Assembly (NCBI GenBank): GCA_948099385.1
Contig: CANUEZ040000012.1
Location: forward strand, 11,511,501 to 11,575,500
Reading direction: 5' to 3'
DNA length: 64,000 nt
DNA from: Fasciola hepatica
Taxonomy: Eukaryota; Platyhelminthes; Trematoda; Plagiorchiida; Fasciolidae
Part shown: piece by piece, positions 35,600 through 46,105 of the stretch
How the letters are laid out: every line of letters starts with the position of its first letter
Numbering within the stretch: the first letter of the stretch is position 1
Program-made: the position numbers and the translations under genes
The notes under the pieces: model-generated
What the model was told of the DNA's origin: nothing
What the model saw: the letters and a program-made list of their open reading frames with translations, nothing else
Databases searched by the model: none

Positions 35600-36531
35600 T
35601 CTCGAGTTCTCGGGTGAAAGCCTCTCATTGTATCATCTTAAATATATCGTGTTCCGCTGCTCGTAATTCATTGTGGCTTATCGAACCCACTAGTATCCGG
35701 CTGGAGGGATGGGTTCTTTTCATAACTAGCAAATTTCCCATGAGCCTGTCCAAAAACCAAGGCCGAAGAGTCTTCATCCAGGAGGAATATCTGGCCAAGC
35801 ATGACAAAAAAGGCTTCGATTTGGCTACCGTCGCCGTAATCATTACGCCTTTAATCTTCCGTTCCAATTCCAGGGGAGGGCTTTAGTTCGTACATGGGCC
35901 AGTCCCGTTGAGGCAGTTGCCGAAACTTCGGTCCTCCCATCCAAGCTTTTAGTTGCTTGAAGATGGTCACACCTCAGCGGCACATATCGGATTGGTTATC
36001 GCCAGACTTGACATGATTCCACTGGTTCACGGCCGTTTCGTCTTGGATTGTCTTGAGCCGGTTAGCAACAAAAGTACTTAGCCGACTTCATACGTTGTTA
36101 ATGTAGTTCATTGCTGTCTTCGAGTCCGCCAGAGGCTAGCCGATCGAAAGTAGAAGTCAAGATATCTCTTCACCGCTTGTACCACCCTGGCTGCTAACAC
36201 GGGTGTGCTGAGTTCAAGGCGCGAGATAAAAACCGATTTCAGTGAGGCAAAGCAAATTTCAACGAACAAAATTCTCGTGGAATATTGTCGATCTCCCGTG
36301 CAACATCGTCCGCATTCCAAGGCTCCGTAACCGACTTCGGATGCGTCAGACAAGGCAAGTGGTTCTTCCGTCCATGTTGTATGACCAGGCGACAATCATC
36401 GTGGAATCAGCGTCTCCTAGTTTCTTCAAGGTGTTCACAAATTCCTCCTAGTCCAATCGGTCTTCTCGGTCCAGTGGCTGGTCTCGATCGACTTTCTTGC
36501 GGTAAAGCCGCTGCGGCAGGATCATTCCGGT
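35600..36531 (-). pseudogene. BEL-1 RNase H and connecting region
   Basis: The frame 36395-36108 includes EEPLALSDASEVGYGA, where SDAS matches the first RNase H motif of BEL/Pao. The region downstream (35867-35625) contains ILVGSISHNELRAAEHDIFK, equivalent to the connection between RNase H and integrase. Several frame changes occur between these pieces. Confidence 0.75.
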
Positions 36532-37613
36532 TAACATCCAGGGGAGACAAAACCGAGCTGATTGGACAAACTAAAGACAGCAGGTAGCACACCACGACTA
36601 GTTACGGGTTGCCCAGTAACAGTTAGTTGGAAAACGAAGTCGTCCGTTTCCGCTATCCACTGTATTCCTATAGCTCTTTCGGAGAGGGGTGGAGCGCCGT
36701 TCAGACCTCGGAACCTTTCGGCCCTCTCGTGGTACGGAATGACCTCGGGAACTTTCAAGAAGTTCGACATCCGCTTGGTGGGATGGAAGCTGCCCTCTTC
36801 CAGGAATATCTGTAGGCCCCTGAACCGCGCCAGGGTCCAGTTTACATCATCCAGTGACCCAAGATAGTCGTCGACGTAGAAATTCCTGCTGAAGCCATCT
36901 ACTGCCGACCGGTGGACTACAGCTCCATGTTTGTTCGCCGTTTCTCGAAAAGCGTAGTTTGCACAGAACGGTAATGATATGGCTCCGAAGGGGTGGACGG
37001 TCATCATATAACTTATTACTGCTTTTTTCCGGTTGTTCTCTCCCCACTACAGGAAACACAATGCATCCCGCTCTTCTACTGGTATCTTCATCTGGAGAAC
37101 CACTCCCCTGAAGTCGGCGGACAGAGCCACTTTCCCCCTCTCTGATACGGCACAAAACTTCGATTAGTGGTGTGGTCCAGTCAGGTCCTTGTAGCAGGCA
37201 ATCATTTAACGACTTGCCCTGGAACTTGACTGCACAGTCAAAAGCCACCAGCAGCTTTTCGGGTTTCTTGGGGTTGATAACCGGGTGGTGAGATAGATAC
37301 CAGATCCCCTTCCGCCCGTCGGTGTTGGCAGGCACACTTTCAACGTGGCCGAGAGCCTCGTTTAGCTTCAATAATGCTGCATATTATTGCCACAGATCCT
37401 GCTCTCGAACGAGGCGTTCTTCCAGTCGAAGCAGTCCTTGCAGAGCATAGTTTCTGTTATCAAACCAAGGGTCAGCTGGTGTGCGCCATGGGAAGGGAAC
37501 CTCGGACTGTTTTTTAAGGCCTCCAATTCCTTGCCGCACTGTTTGCTGAGCAAAGTGATCCTCTCAAGACAATGATAGTCGTTCTTCTCGGACATCGTGA
37601 AACGCTTTTTCAA
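36531..37613 (-). pseudogene. BEL-1 reverse transcriptase
   Basis: The frame 37371-36847 contains the fingers: KGIWYLSHHPVINPKKPEKL, then VAFDCAVKFQGKSLNDCLLQ. The frame 37007-36531 contains the palm active site YVDDYLGS at about 36856-36878 with both catalytic Asp residues intact, followed by conserved thumb sequence. A frameshift separates the halves, around 37010-37100. The preceding piece 37613-37368 is the region just upstream of the fingers. Confidence 0.88.
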
Positions 37614-37617
37614 ACGG

Positions 37618-38505
37618 TCACTGCAGTTTGTATTCTATGCCGTCAGTTTCGGCTAATACGAAATTCATAAAACCGTGTACCCCTACTGGACCATATAATA
37701 TCCTTCTTAGTGCCGTACATACGGCATAAGGTGCCTGAAGGTTGCCCCCTATCTGGTCAAGCATCCAATATGCCTCTGGTACGCCGCAGCCGCTAAGGAG
37801 GTCCACCTCGTCGTCGTCCAAGTCTACAACGGTTACATCCTGCAGGTGTAGCCACCTATTTATAATTGCGCTCACCGACTTTGGTTCTCGCATGGGGAGA
37901 TCAACTCACGCAAAGGCCTCCGTTGATTCGGCTTGCCAGCTAGTGCGTAAGGAGATGAGCGGTGACCTCGACCGGCCGGCAGCCACGACGTGTGTTCCGC
38001 CCTTTGTGCCCAATTCTAACGATGCTGTAATCTTATCCAGCCGGAATGTAAAGTCCAGCCACTTGAAAGTTCGAGCCACGTGTAGCAACCAATTTCCATT
38101 CCAAATAGCTACGGTACTATATACAAAAAATTAATTAATTTTACAATAATCAAGCCTCAGCAGTATTCCTTCTGGGCTCTCACGCCCCGAATTAAACAAC
38201 AAGTCAACGGAAGCAGCTGAATTACAGCAGAAGGTTAGATACAGAAGATGAGATTACCGAATACAGTCACAGCGAAGTTCAAGTTCAGTGACTCACGCTC
38301 GATGCAACGGTGGGAGTCCGGTGTGAGACAAAGATTTAGAGCAACAAAACAAACAATCAGAATTCCGGCAAAGATAGTTCATACGAATGAAAAATGTCGT
38401 TTGTAACATCGATGCCAATTCATGGAACGGGGTCTCCTGAACTGCTTCACACATTGTTTTGTCGACAAACTGCTCCTTCACCAGGGTAGTATCCGATCCG
38501 CTGCC
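37618..38505 (-). pseudogene. BEL-1 aspartic protease region, split
   Basis: The active-site segment at 38488-38505 reads GSGSDT; the family consensus is DSGSDT, so the catalytic Asp is Gly. After a non-homologous block (about 38096-38395) the domain continues from 38088, with the end at 37893-37618 containing EVDLLSGCGVPEAYW and LYGPVGV, equivalent to the DLLIGCDVPEAHW and GPVG blocks. The family cleaves the gag-pol polyprotein. Activity here is unlikely. Confidence 0.8.
38096..38395. other. About 300-bp insertion in BEL-1 protease
   Basis: Compared with BEL-2, the distance from the SGSDT active site to the conserved LPMR segment is about 390 bases longer here, and this stretch matches neither element. 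It contains AATTAATTAATTTT at one side. I cannot name it. Edges are approximate. Confidence 0.45.
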
Positions 38506-39373
38506 GACGAAAGCCAACTCTTTGACCACCCCGGTTGCGGTCGGCACTTCCACAGCAACTACTCCTAAAATTACTGGTTCACTGGTAGACCTCGACTTTC
38601 GAAGAATAACACCGGGCTTGGTATTCATTTCTCCTGCAGTTTCCCTCGCCTGGTGTAACAATCGGTGGCTTCTGCTACGCAACCCTGGTGACCACATCTG
38701 ATCTTTGTTCGATAAGCTGCAGCCAGGTGCTTGGTGTTGGGACGTATAAAGCACGCTCCTGTCGTCTTGACCATTCCCCAACCTTCGTCTATTGTGACGT
38801 TGATGGACTTCGGGCATTCTGGTGGCCCATGGCTTGCGTCGCAGGACCTGCAACCTGGAGGCTCTGTAGCCTCGCGTGACATGGCCTGTGCGTTGGTCCA
38901 GAGCTGATATTCCGGATGTTTCCTTGCAACTAGATTTATTTGCTTGATTACTGTCCCGGATGAGCCTGCCTAACCTCCTGTTGGCTACCTTCGTTTGCCT
39001 CTCCGAGTATTCGGTCAGGTCTTCGCAGTTAGCCTTGGGGTTGCCTCTGCTTATGCTTTCCGCCTTGTCCACCCACCGACCGTGTTGTTCGGGAGAAAGG
39101 TAGCTGACTATGCCCTCCAATGTATGCATTGCATCGAGGTCAGCTCTGTAACCCAAATGGCCGACAGCTATTGAGCAGTTTTTGCATTTTTATCCCTAGG
39201 CTGACCACAGTATAGACGCCGCCCTTTGTTCTTTTGGCCACAAATATCACTCCTTGCATTAGACTAAGAGCTACTTTGAATGGCTGGCCGAACAGGTTAC
39301 TCAGTCTTCCTTGCCTGTGTGTAGCCCTGTTCCAGGTCCAGCAGGGTACACACATCGATAGCTTCTCTAGCAC
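38430..39373 (-). pseudogene. BEL-1 gag
   Basis: The frame from 39156 contains LEGIVSYLSPEQHGRWVDKA and CEDLTEYSERQTKVANRR, typical of the structural domain of BEL/Pao gag. A second frame (38882-38625) carries CRSCDASHGPPECP and a later Cys/His cluster, the zinc-knuckle region (38640-38852), in which some canonical positions are lost. The upstream piece 39373-39140 is probably the gag N-terminal half. Role: RNA packaging and particle assembly. Confidence 0.75.
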
Positions 39374-39928
39374 GGCCTCGACAGTTTTGAATCTGACAGA
39401 GGAGCCTGTGCCCAGGGTTGGTTATCTTATTTTCGTCAAAAATTTCTTACTACCTGATAAACTTGTGGTAGTTTTCAGGTAGTCCGTGGAAAACCCTCAG
39501 ACCTACTTTTGGCAGATTGATCGTTGGTGGAGTTGATGTTTTGTATTCGACGTCCGGCGCGGAGTTTCGTATTTTAATTTGTCCCTATCTGTCAGATAGG
39601 TCATAGTCGTTGGTCTTCTACTCACACTGGTTCTGTCTACGCCTCTTTTCTGCTTCCTGGGCCCGCTGCCTATCCTATAACTGTTGTTGTTCTAGATCTA
39701 ACTTCCTTAGCCTAGGTAGGTCGACTTTATTGCAATCCGTATTACCCTCAGTAATACGTGAGCTAGCAATGACAGGACTAGGTGACCTAGCATTACTAAA
39801 GAATCAAGAGTGCCCAACCCCCCCCCCCCAGTTACTTGCCGTACTACTTTCTGTCCAGATTCCAATTGCTTCGATCCTTTTCTGGGCTTGTTGCGTATTT
39901 TCTCGTTCCAGATTGATCAGCTGAGCAT

Positions 39929-40302
39929 TGTAGGAAGCCTTTGAGCAATACGTAGCAAAATTCGGTTCAGATCCCGAAATCAGAATGCTGTTATCCGTTA
40001 AATTCTACGATAGTAGACTAGCAAATGAACAATGACATAAAGCAGATGCGAACCTTGATTATGCGATCACTGGGACTCAAAAACGAGAACAGAATTTCGG
40101 CTTGCTGAAAAGGGGCACATGCGTCACGCAGGTCCAGAACAGGATATGACAGAGTAGCGCGCCGGGCGCGAACAAACAAACGTTTATTTTTCATGGAAAG
40201 ATACAGTGCATGAAAAAAGCTAATAAGGTAAGTGAGCGAGTGATGCCAGGGAAACTTGAAATCGAAGTGTTTCTGGGGGATTTTCCATGACCGGTCCTTA
40301 CG
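39929..40302 (-). repeat. BEL-1 5' LTR (right)
   Basis: 374 bp, starting TGTAGGAAGCC and ending GGTCCTTACG on the plus strand. The length agrees within one base with the solo LTR at 52372-52746 and shares its three conserved blocks. A run of 12 C at 39818-39829 lies just internal to it. Confidence 0.88.
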
Positions 40303-40900
40303 GCATGGTTGAGCGTTTCAACCGAGCGCTGAAGGAGACCATAAAAATTGTGCAGCACCAGGGTACCTCGTTCGGTGAGGCACTGCTCATTTCCTTATGC
40401 ACCTACCGAACCGTTCCCCATTCCGGGACCCAAAGAACTGCAACGGAGCTGAAGCTGGGTAGACAGATCGGCACAAAGGTGAATGTGGTAATTCCACCTG
40501 CGAATACAAACAAATCAGGCAAGATCCAAAGAAGATCCATTTGCCATGCTTCATACTACCGAGCAGTGAAATAACTTAAGGTCGACCAGTATGTAAGTTC
40601 TTCTTACGCTCAGAGAGAAGAGTGGGCACTGATCGGCAGCTCTCACGAGGACTGAGGGTGCATATACGCCAGGAACTTATTATTTATCGGGTGGGTAGAT
40701 GGCAAACGTGAGAGGATTCTATACGTTCCTAACGAAAGATCGACCTCCAAAACCTCGCCCGTCTTGACATAGAGATGACGACACCGACGTGGTCTTTTAG
40801 GAGAGCACAACTAGAAGATCAGGACAGGTGCGGTTTCCAGTCTATAGGTACCAGTCTGGAGTATAGAATTAAAGAAAGAACCAAACTTCCCACGCACATT
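40303..40900 (+). pseudogene. Ty3/gypsy integrase, 3' part
   Basis: Starts with the helix MVERFNRALKETIKIVQHQG, continues with LISLCTYRTVPHSGTQRTAT and LKLGRQIGTKVNV (the YRxxxHxxTxxxPxELxxGR type core end), and stops at 40574. Further plus-strand sequence to about 40900 looks like the region downstream of the core. The reading frame continues directly from the 5' part that ends at 33248. Confidence 0.82.
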
Positions 40901-41639
40901 ACCTTATTTTATAGACCTCGCATTTACAACTCGACCCAATTTTTATGACCTGTCGACTGTCTTCATTTGTTCCATGGTGTTTAGAAATGAGGGCTTTGTT
41001 TCCTACCATGCAATTACTCCTGTCATGACTGCAACTGCTTGTCATTCCTGTCTGAGTCCATGCTCGCACTTTCTCTTGTCTCACATACTGCTCACAATAT
41101 CTGAATATTTTTCTTAAAAAAAGAGGTGATAATTTGACGCTAACTCACTTGGGGTCGACTTCCGTTAGTGACTCACTCCAACCACATTCGCCTTGCGCTC
41201 GCACGTGGGAAGCCTGCTTGTGTCACACTCTGCTTCGCCCATCTTTGTCAATCACGCGCAGCTGGCTCCATGTGTGATACTACGTTTACAAAAGTTAGTA
41301 TCCTCAATCCCTGTGCCTTGTGCTCCCTCATCGAGAGGGGAGAGTTTACTTGTGTTGCTTCACGTGCTTTTGCATTGATAAGATGTCATCCCTCCTCCGG
41401 CGGCCCATTGGTTTATTCAAAAGTCTACTCACAGTAGCTCATGGAAGGCTGATTTTTTCATGATCCACAATGCATTGCTTCTTCCTCACTAATCTATTGA
41501 GTTCTAAACAACGTACTCCAAGGAGCGTAGTATGACAAACACATTGAAGGAACTCTTCAGAGCCGATGGGGAGCACAGCGCATCATAAATTGCTTTTGGA
41601 GAAAAATAACCCCTAAACTAAGCTCTGCCGGGACTAATA
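40901..41639. other. Unassigned stretch
   Basis: No gene or repeat recognised. Two overlapping plus-strand ORFs (41168-41437, 41193-41378) have no motif. Confidence 0.3.
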
Positions 41640-42454
41640 AGTGAATGTTTCGCAATCCGTAGGCAGGGTAGAGAACATGAATTCCTTGGTGGTAGGGTTG
41701 CCACCCCTACTAGACCGGGTAATAACCACCTTGGGTCTCAGGCCAAGATGTGCGCTGGTGATGTCTTGCTGCCCGCAGTTACGATCAGCCTTCCAGGCAG
41801 ACGAGTTAATGTTGTCAGCGTCTATAGGATATCAGATACAGACCGCCACGAGGATGTTTGCTTAATACGGACCCTGGCTGAACTGGTTAGAGAGGCACAA
41901 AAGACCCCCTACTTCCGCACACTGAATAAATGGTTGAAGTCTGCAAGCTGAGATAGCGAATGGAGGCCTACTTAGAATGTGTTTGCTTATGCATAGCGCC
42001 AGCATATTACAGAAGGTACCAGATGAAGGTCTGGATGCGTTCCGTCCTTGCTTGATCTGACAATATCGAATCTCCTCGCTGATGTACGGAAGGGCTACAC
42101 CGTGGCTCGTCCTTGCATGGTGATCGATCTGGTAGCAAGAACCTAGGGATAGGGACGCAAAGACTGCTGACTTCGGCAGAGTCTTCAGGCTGGGTATGCT
42201 TAGCCACACTGAAGGAAAGTTCGCATTGTGGCCAGATAACTCAGTCATTTGGCGAGTGTCTACCAACAGGGACAGAGCCGGCCTTGGGACAAACCGTCAG
42301 CTTCTTACTGGCAATGAAAAACGCAGAAATCCTACATCAGGTCGGCATAGTAGCCCTATTCTTACAGGGGGCTTCAGAAACCTAACAAAGCCCTTTGGTA
42401 CTAGTCAAGAAACGAGATCAGCACTAGAAACTAGGTTCAGATGGCCACCTCTAC

Positions 42455-43241
42455 CAGGCCACCAACAGAGCACGAAAGCTAGAAAACTTGACCGCAGCTT
42501 ACACTTAGGCTCTGGGCTTTAGAATTAAGTGGCACGAACTGACAGCAGAGGCTGCGAACGCTTATTGTGCGGGATCCACCGAAACCTGGCTAAAAACGGG
42601 AAGTGAAATTAGCTTCCTCCTCTAGTGTGGCTACTGCATTCACTGAGCTGATGAGGTGGAAAGAAGGGACAGAGGGATGCTATGATAGCAGTCTCAGAAG
42701 CTACTGAGCTCTTAGCCTGGTAATGTACGGCATCACCAAGCATACAGCTTGTCTTCTGCTACTTGGAGTTACTCCAGGCTAAAATGCGTGTTTTGCATGT
42801 GTATCAAAGCCTTTGGTTCACCCCATAGGAAGACTTAGCCTCGCTGAGCTACCACTATTGAGCCGTAGCAGGGGTAAACAAACCCATGAACCTCGAAGGC
42901 TTCAACGTCCCCGGGATAGACTGGGTGAACCTGTGGGCAGCAGGTGACGATTTTCCTATAAGACTGCTAGACTTCGTACTGGAGGAGGCACTTATTTGGT
43001 CTTCCCCGCAACCAACCAGGAGGAGGAAGGACGGACTCCCGGTTTACTGGACCTGGTAATCGCTAAACACACCGGTGACAATGAAGACCTACAGGTATCG
43101 GCATCCTTAGGAGGAAGCGACCATGGAGCGATCCGTCGCAAATATTTAGCCGTGAAGGACAGGGTACCCTGCAAACCTAAAAGGCGCCTTAGAGATCTTG
43201 ATGTACAGAGCCTAGTCATTTCAACCCAACCACTGACGTGA
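42455..43241 (+). pseudogene. LINE-B endonuclease (B2)
   Basis: In several plus-strand frames: AGSTETWLKTGSEIS (metal-binding ETWL motif, about 42570-42610), then EGFNVPGIDWVNLWAAGDDF (equivalent to GDFNxPxIDW, with the catalytic Asp changed to Gly), then LLDLVIAKHTGDNEDLQVSA and SLGGSDHGAIR with the catalytic SDH intact. At least three frameshifts separate them. Confidence 0.8.
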
Positions 43242-44079
43242 GACCAACATCATGAAAGCGCGGAGGAAGAATGGAAGTGTTCGGCCACAAACTTTTGTTG
43301 ACCACAGAGTGTTTTGGGCCAGCTAGCAGAATCCGCAGAAAGGGGAGATCACCTTGGTCGACCTGTAGATCTACTAGGGCTCAAAGCCAGAAACACAGGC
43401 AGTGGTGTCGACACCAGCAGAAAAGGGGCCACAGTATATGCGTCCGATCCAAAATGACCCGAGAAGTAGACTTCATGGTTGAAAATCGGTGTAGGATATC
43501 TTACGAGGGCACCTTAGTTGGATGTGCTAAGTGGTACCCAAAAGCTTACTACAACTACTTCCGGTCAAGATCATCCATGTGAGTAGTTGCTGGTTCCGTT
43601 GTGGACAGGAAAGGAAACCATGCAATCGACAGTGGCCTCAAGGGCGAGATACTGCGACAGCAGTTCGAGACAATGTACCGGCGAGGCGACGGACTGAACC
43701 CGGCGTACGAACGCCTTCACTAGAACACAATTATGCTGCCAGTCCCTCTTCCTTCAAACTAAGTAGAAGAAGCCCTTAGAGGTCTTAACGTGCACGAGGT
43801 AGCCGGTCCAGAATGCACTCAATCTACGGTTTTTCGCCCACTTGCCCGGGTAAAAGCGGCTCCTCTTTCTCGGTAGTACTCCAAGTAGTTGGATAAAGCT
43901 CTGTCACCTGAGGAATGGCTAATGGCCAAAATCGTTCCAATACAGAAGGAAGGATTGAGAGAAAGGGCACTAAACCATCGACCTGTTGGTCTATCTTGTG
44001 CGCCACTCACAATAGAGAGGACCGACTTGAAATGGCTTAGCCAGTCACCTGACTGAAAATGAGATAGTTTCCAAAGGAC

Positions 44080-44266
44080 AACACGGCTTTGTCGAAAATA
44101 GGTCTTGCTTGTCCAACCCGCTGTCGTTAAATGATTAGATAACTGCCACATTAGACAGGGATGAAAGGGTAGTGGTCTGTTATTTGGACTTCCTAAAGGC
44201 TTTCGACTCCGAGAATCACCTGATTCTATTGCGCGAAATGGAAGCTTTGGGTACAGTGCCTCAGGT
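44080..44266 (+). pseudogene. LINE-B reverse transcriptase, first part (B2)
   Basis: Contains a QHGFVENRSC fingers motif and VVCYLDFLKAFDSENHL, in which the first catalytic Asp is present. The frame runs unbroken to 44266 and then meets the LINE A6 3' terminus. Confidence 0.8.
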
Positions 44267-46105
44267 AATGATAATGGTATATTTCTCGGCCATGGTCGAG
44301 ACGCACGCGCTAGCGCATGATCATGGTGTGACACGTTACTCAATAAGGTGGAATATTCACAAATTCAAAGTATGAAAGTCGAGAGTATTAGCGATAGATA
44401 GACATAGCCAGCAACAGTTTGAATGGATCACTTTACTAATGGTTTGCGCGGCAGTTTCAAACCGGTTTCGAATCCGGGCTGGGCGGTGGAGATATCGAAA
44501 AACCGTTGGCGCAGTGTCAAGGACGCATTATGAACGAGAATGATGCAAGCTGGGAAACGGAGGCCTGCTAAGGTTCTACAGATGGAGTAAATTTTGAACA
44601 AAAAGGAAAGGAAGAAAAAAAATTGTAAAGAAGTGTTCTCGGGAAAATCGGTGCATGCGGAGAGGATAGCGATCCATGAAGACGATGCAGACCCTGAATG
44701 TCGGATTTACCGGAGTTCAATAAATGGAATGAGTTTCGAAACGGTGCCGAGACCAATTTCGTGAAAGTGAACTCTGGTGGGTGTGGGAGAAACAGCAATC
44801 CATAAAAAGGTGAGTTTAGATTCAGGATCAGTAACATGTACCATTCAGAAATGAGAAAACGCAACTGGAAGGTCCTCGAGGAGTGGAGAGTCAATTTCCA
44901 ACCGGCTACGGTTCGGAGGAAAGGTGGACTGTGGTAACGGATAATAAAGTGTGAAATCTCCGCATAGACTTGAGCGTTAATATGCTGTTTCACTAACAAA
45001 TATATATACATATGTTGACGCATTTGCCTTCAGTGATATTCAGCGTCGTTTCTGGTAACGAAAGACATCATATGGGTATGTTTCGTCCAGCAGGGCAAAG
45101 TATGTGTCGGTCAATCGGCTGAGTGTGGTGGCATATTAGCAAGATGCGCATGGACTGGAATGTGTGTTGGTTGTTTTAGAAAAAGCTGAATGATTTGATA
45201 AGCAATTGGGAGTATTTCCTGTCGGGTGGCTTGATTTCGGTCCCAGTTGCTATGGTAGGTTCTACTTGAGTCTCTGTCTGTACCAGTCAAAGTGGCGTCC
45301 TTGGTTATCCGGTTTGGTGACTGCGATAGTGGTAGACAACACACCTGAAATAAAGGGGGGTTGCAGTCTGGACATGGTTCCAGCTGTGAGTTATGATGAT
45401 ATATGAAGACAATAGATAATGGACTGGTTACGTCTGTGTGAGTGAAGCATGGATGAAGTTTCATTTGAGCAGTCAATGGCACCTACTCCACATTCTAAGT
45501 AAAAATAGGTTCGCGGTGGATTTGTGCTATACTGCTGCAGGCTAACGGAGTTGCGTTCACTGGTTTGGTAACGGTGTATGCATCCCAAAGGATTTATGAT
45601 TTTTCACGTTGGCATGGCATCGCTCGGATGCTAATGAAAGACCTAGGGTCTCACGGTTTAGAGCAGTTAGAAATGATAACCCTCAGTACCGTTTGCTTAC
45701 GCAGAAAGCAGTTTGGCAACAATGCGATAAGATAGGTTTGAAATAACAGACTGTGAGCGAATGTGACTGGCACACTGGTTGGGTTTATATGAACGGTCAG
45801 TGGCACATTTCATATTTTGGTCTGAGTTTAAATTCGAGAGTTTAAATAGCGTAGGGTTGATAAGTACTACCTCGGGCTTTCAATGTAGCGTAAACCGGGT
45901 GGGCTGCTGCGTCTGCATTTCAAAGAATTAATTGTTTGCACGCAATTAGAAGTTCTAAAGAGCAATTAAGGAAGAATGCAGAAAGAATCGCTAGGGCATC
46001 AGTGGTGATGCACTATAGAAAATTGTTATCATGCACAGGAACGTGGACGTATGTTGCACTGGCGTTTGTCATCGGGCGAGAAATGAAAGTTCTGGTGCAA
46101 TAATC
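44267..46105 (-). repeat. LINE-A 3' UTR (A6)
   Basis: About 1.84 kb, shared with A1 (3430-4906) and, more distantly, with A3 and A7. It ends on the element strand with CCGAGAAATATACC followed by an imperfect ATT-type tract. It also contains, on the plus strand at about 44458-44480, GTTTCGAATCCGGGCTGGG, which resembles an RNA polymerase III B box but is antisense to the element. Small ORFs (44568-45023, 45111-45482) are not conserved between copies. Confidence 0.8.

Larger units (their letters stand above)
33249..40302 (-). mobile_element. BEL-1, BEL/Pao LTR retrotransposon, about 7.05 kb
   Basis: Coding strand is minus. It has two direct repeats of about 375 bp (33249-33603 and 39929-40302) and an internal region in the order gag, protease, RT, RNase H, integrase, as expected for BEL/Pao. 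It is bounded by GCAAG (33244-33248) and GCATG (40303-40307), a 5-bp target duplication with one mismatch. Five bases is typical of BEL elements. It interrupts a Ty3/gypsy integrase frame, which resumes directly after the element. Frameshifts, stops and a 300-bp insertion make it non-autonomous. BEL/Pao elements are restricted to metazoans. Confidence 0.88.
41640..44266 (+). mobile_element. LINE-B copy B2, 5' segment
   Basis: Plus-strand LINE-B carrying probable ORF1 remnants (41640-42450), endonuclease (42455-43241), linker (43271-43780) and the first part of RT (44080-44266). It breaks at 44266 inside the RT palm, where LINE A6 is inserted, and resumes at 51249. Confidence 0.8.

Noticed and set aside
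33249..40302. Tandem direct repeats as a segmental duplication
   Set aside because: The repeats bound a complete gag-pol order, have a flanking 5-bp duplication, and occur as a solo unit elsewhere, which identifies them as LTRs.
44458..44480. tRNA gene suggested by a GTTCGAATCC-like segment
   Set aside because: No acceptor stem, A box or cloverleaf could be formed around it; it lies inside a LINE 3' UTR.
44568..45482. Minus-strand ORFs of 123 and 151 codons in the A6 3' UTR
   Set aside because: The equivalent regions of A1, A3 and A7 do not keep the frames, so coding function is not supported.
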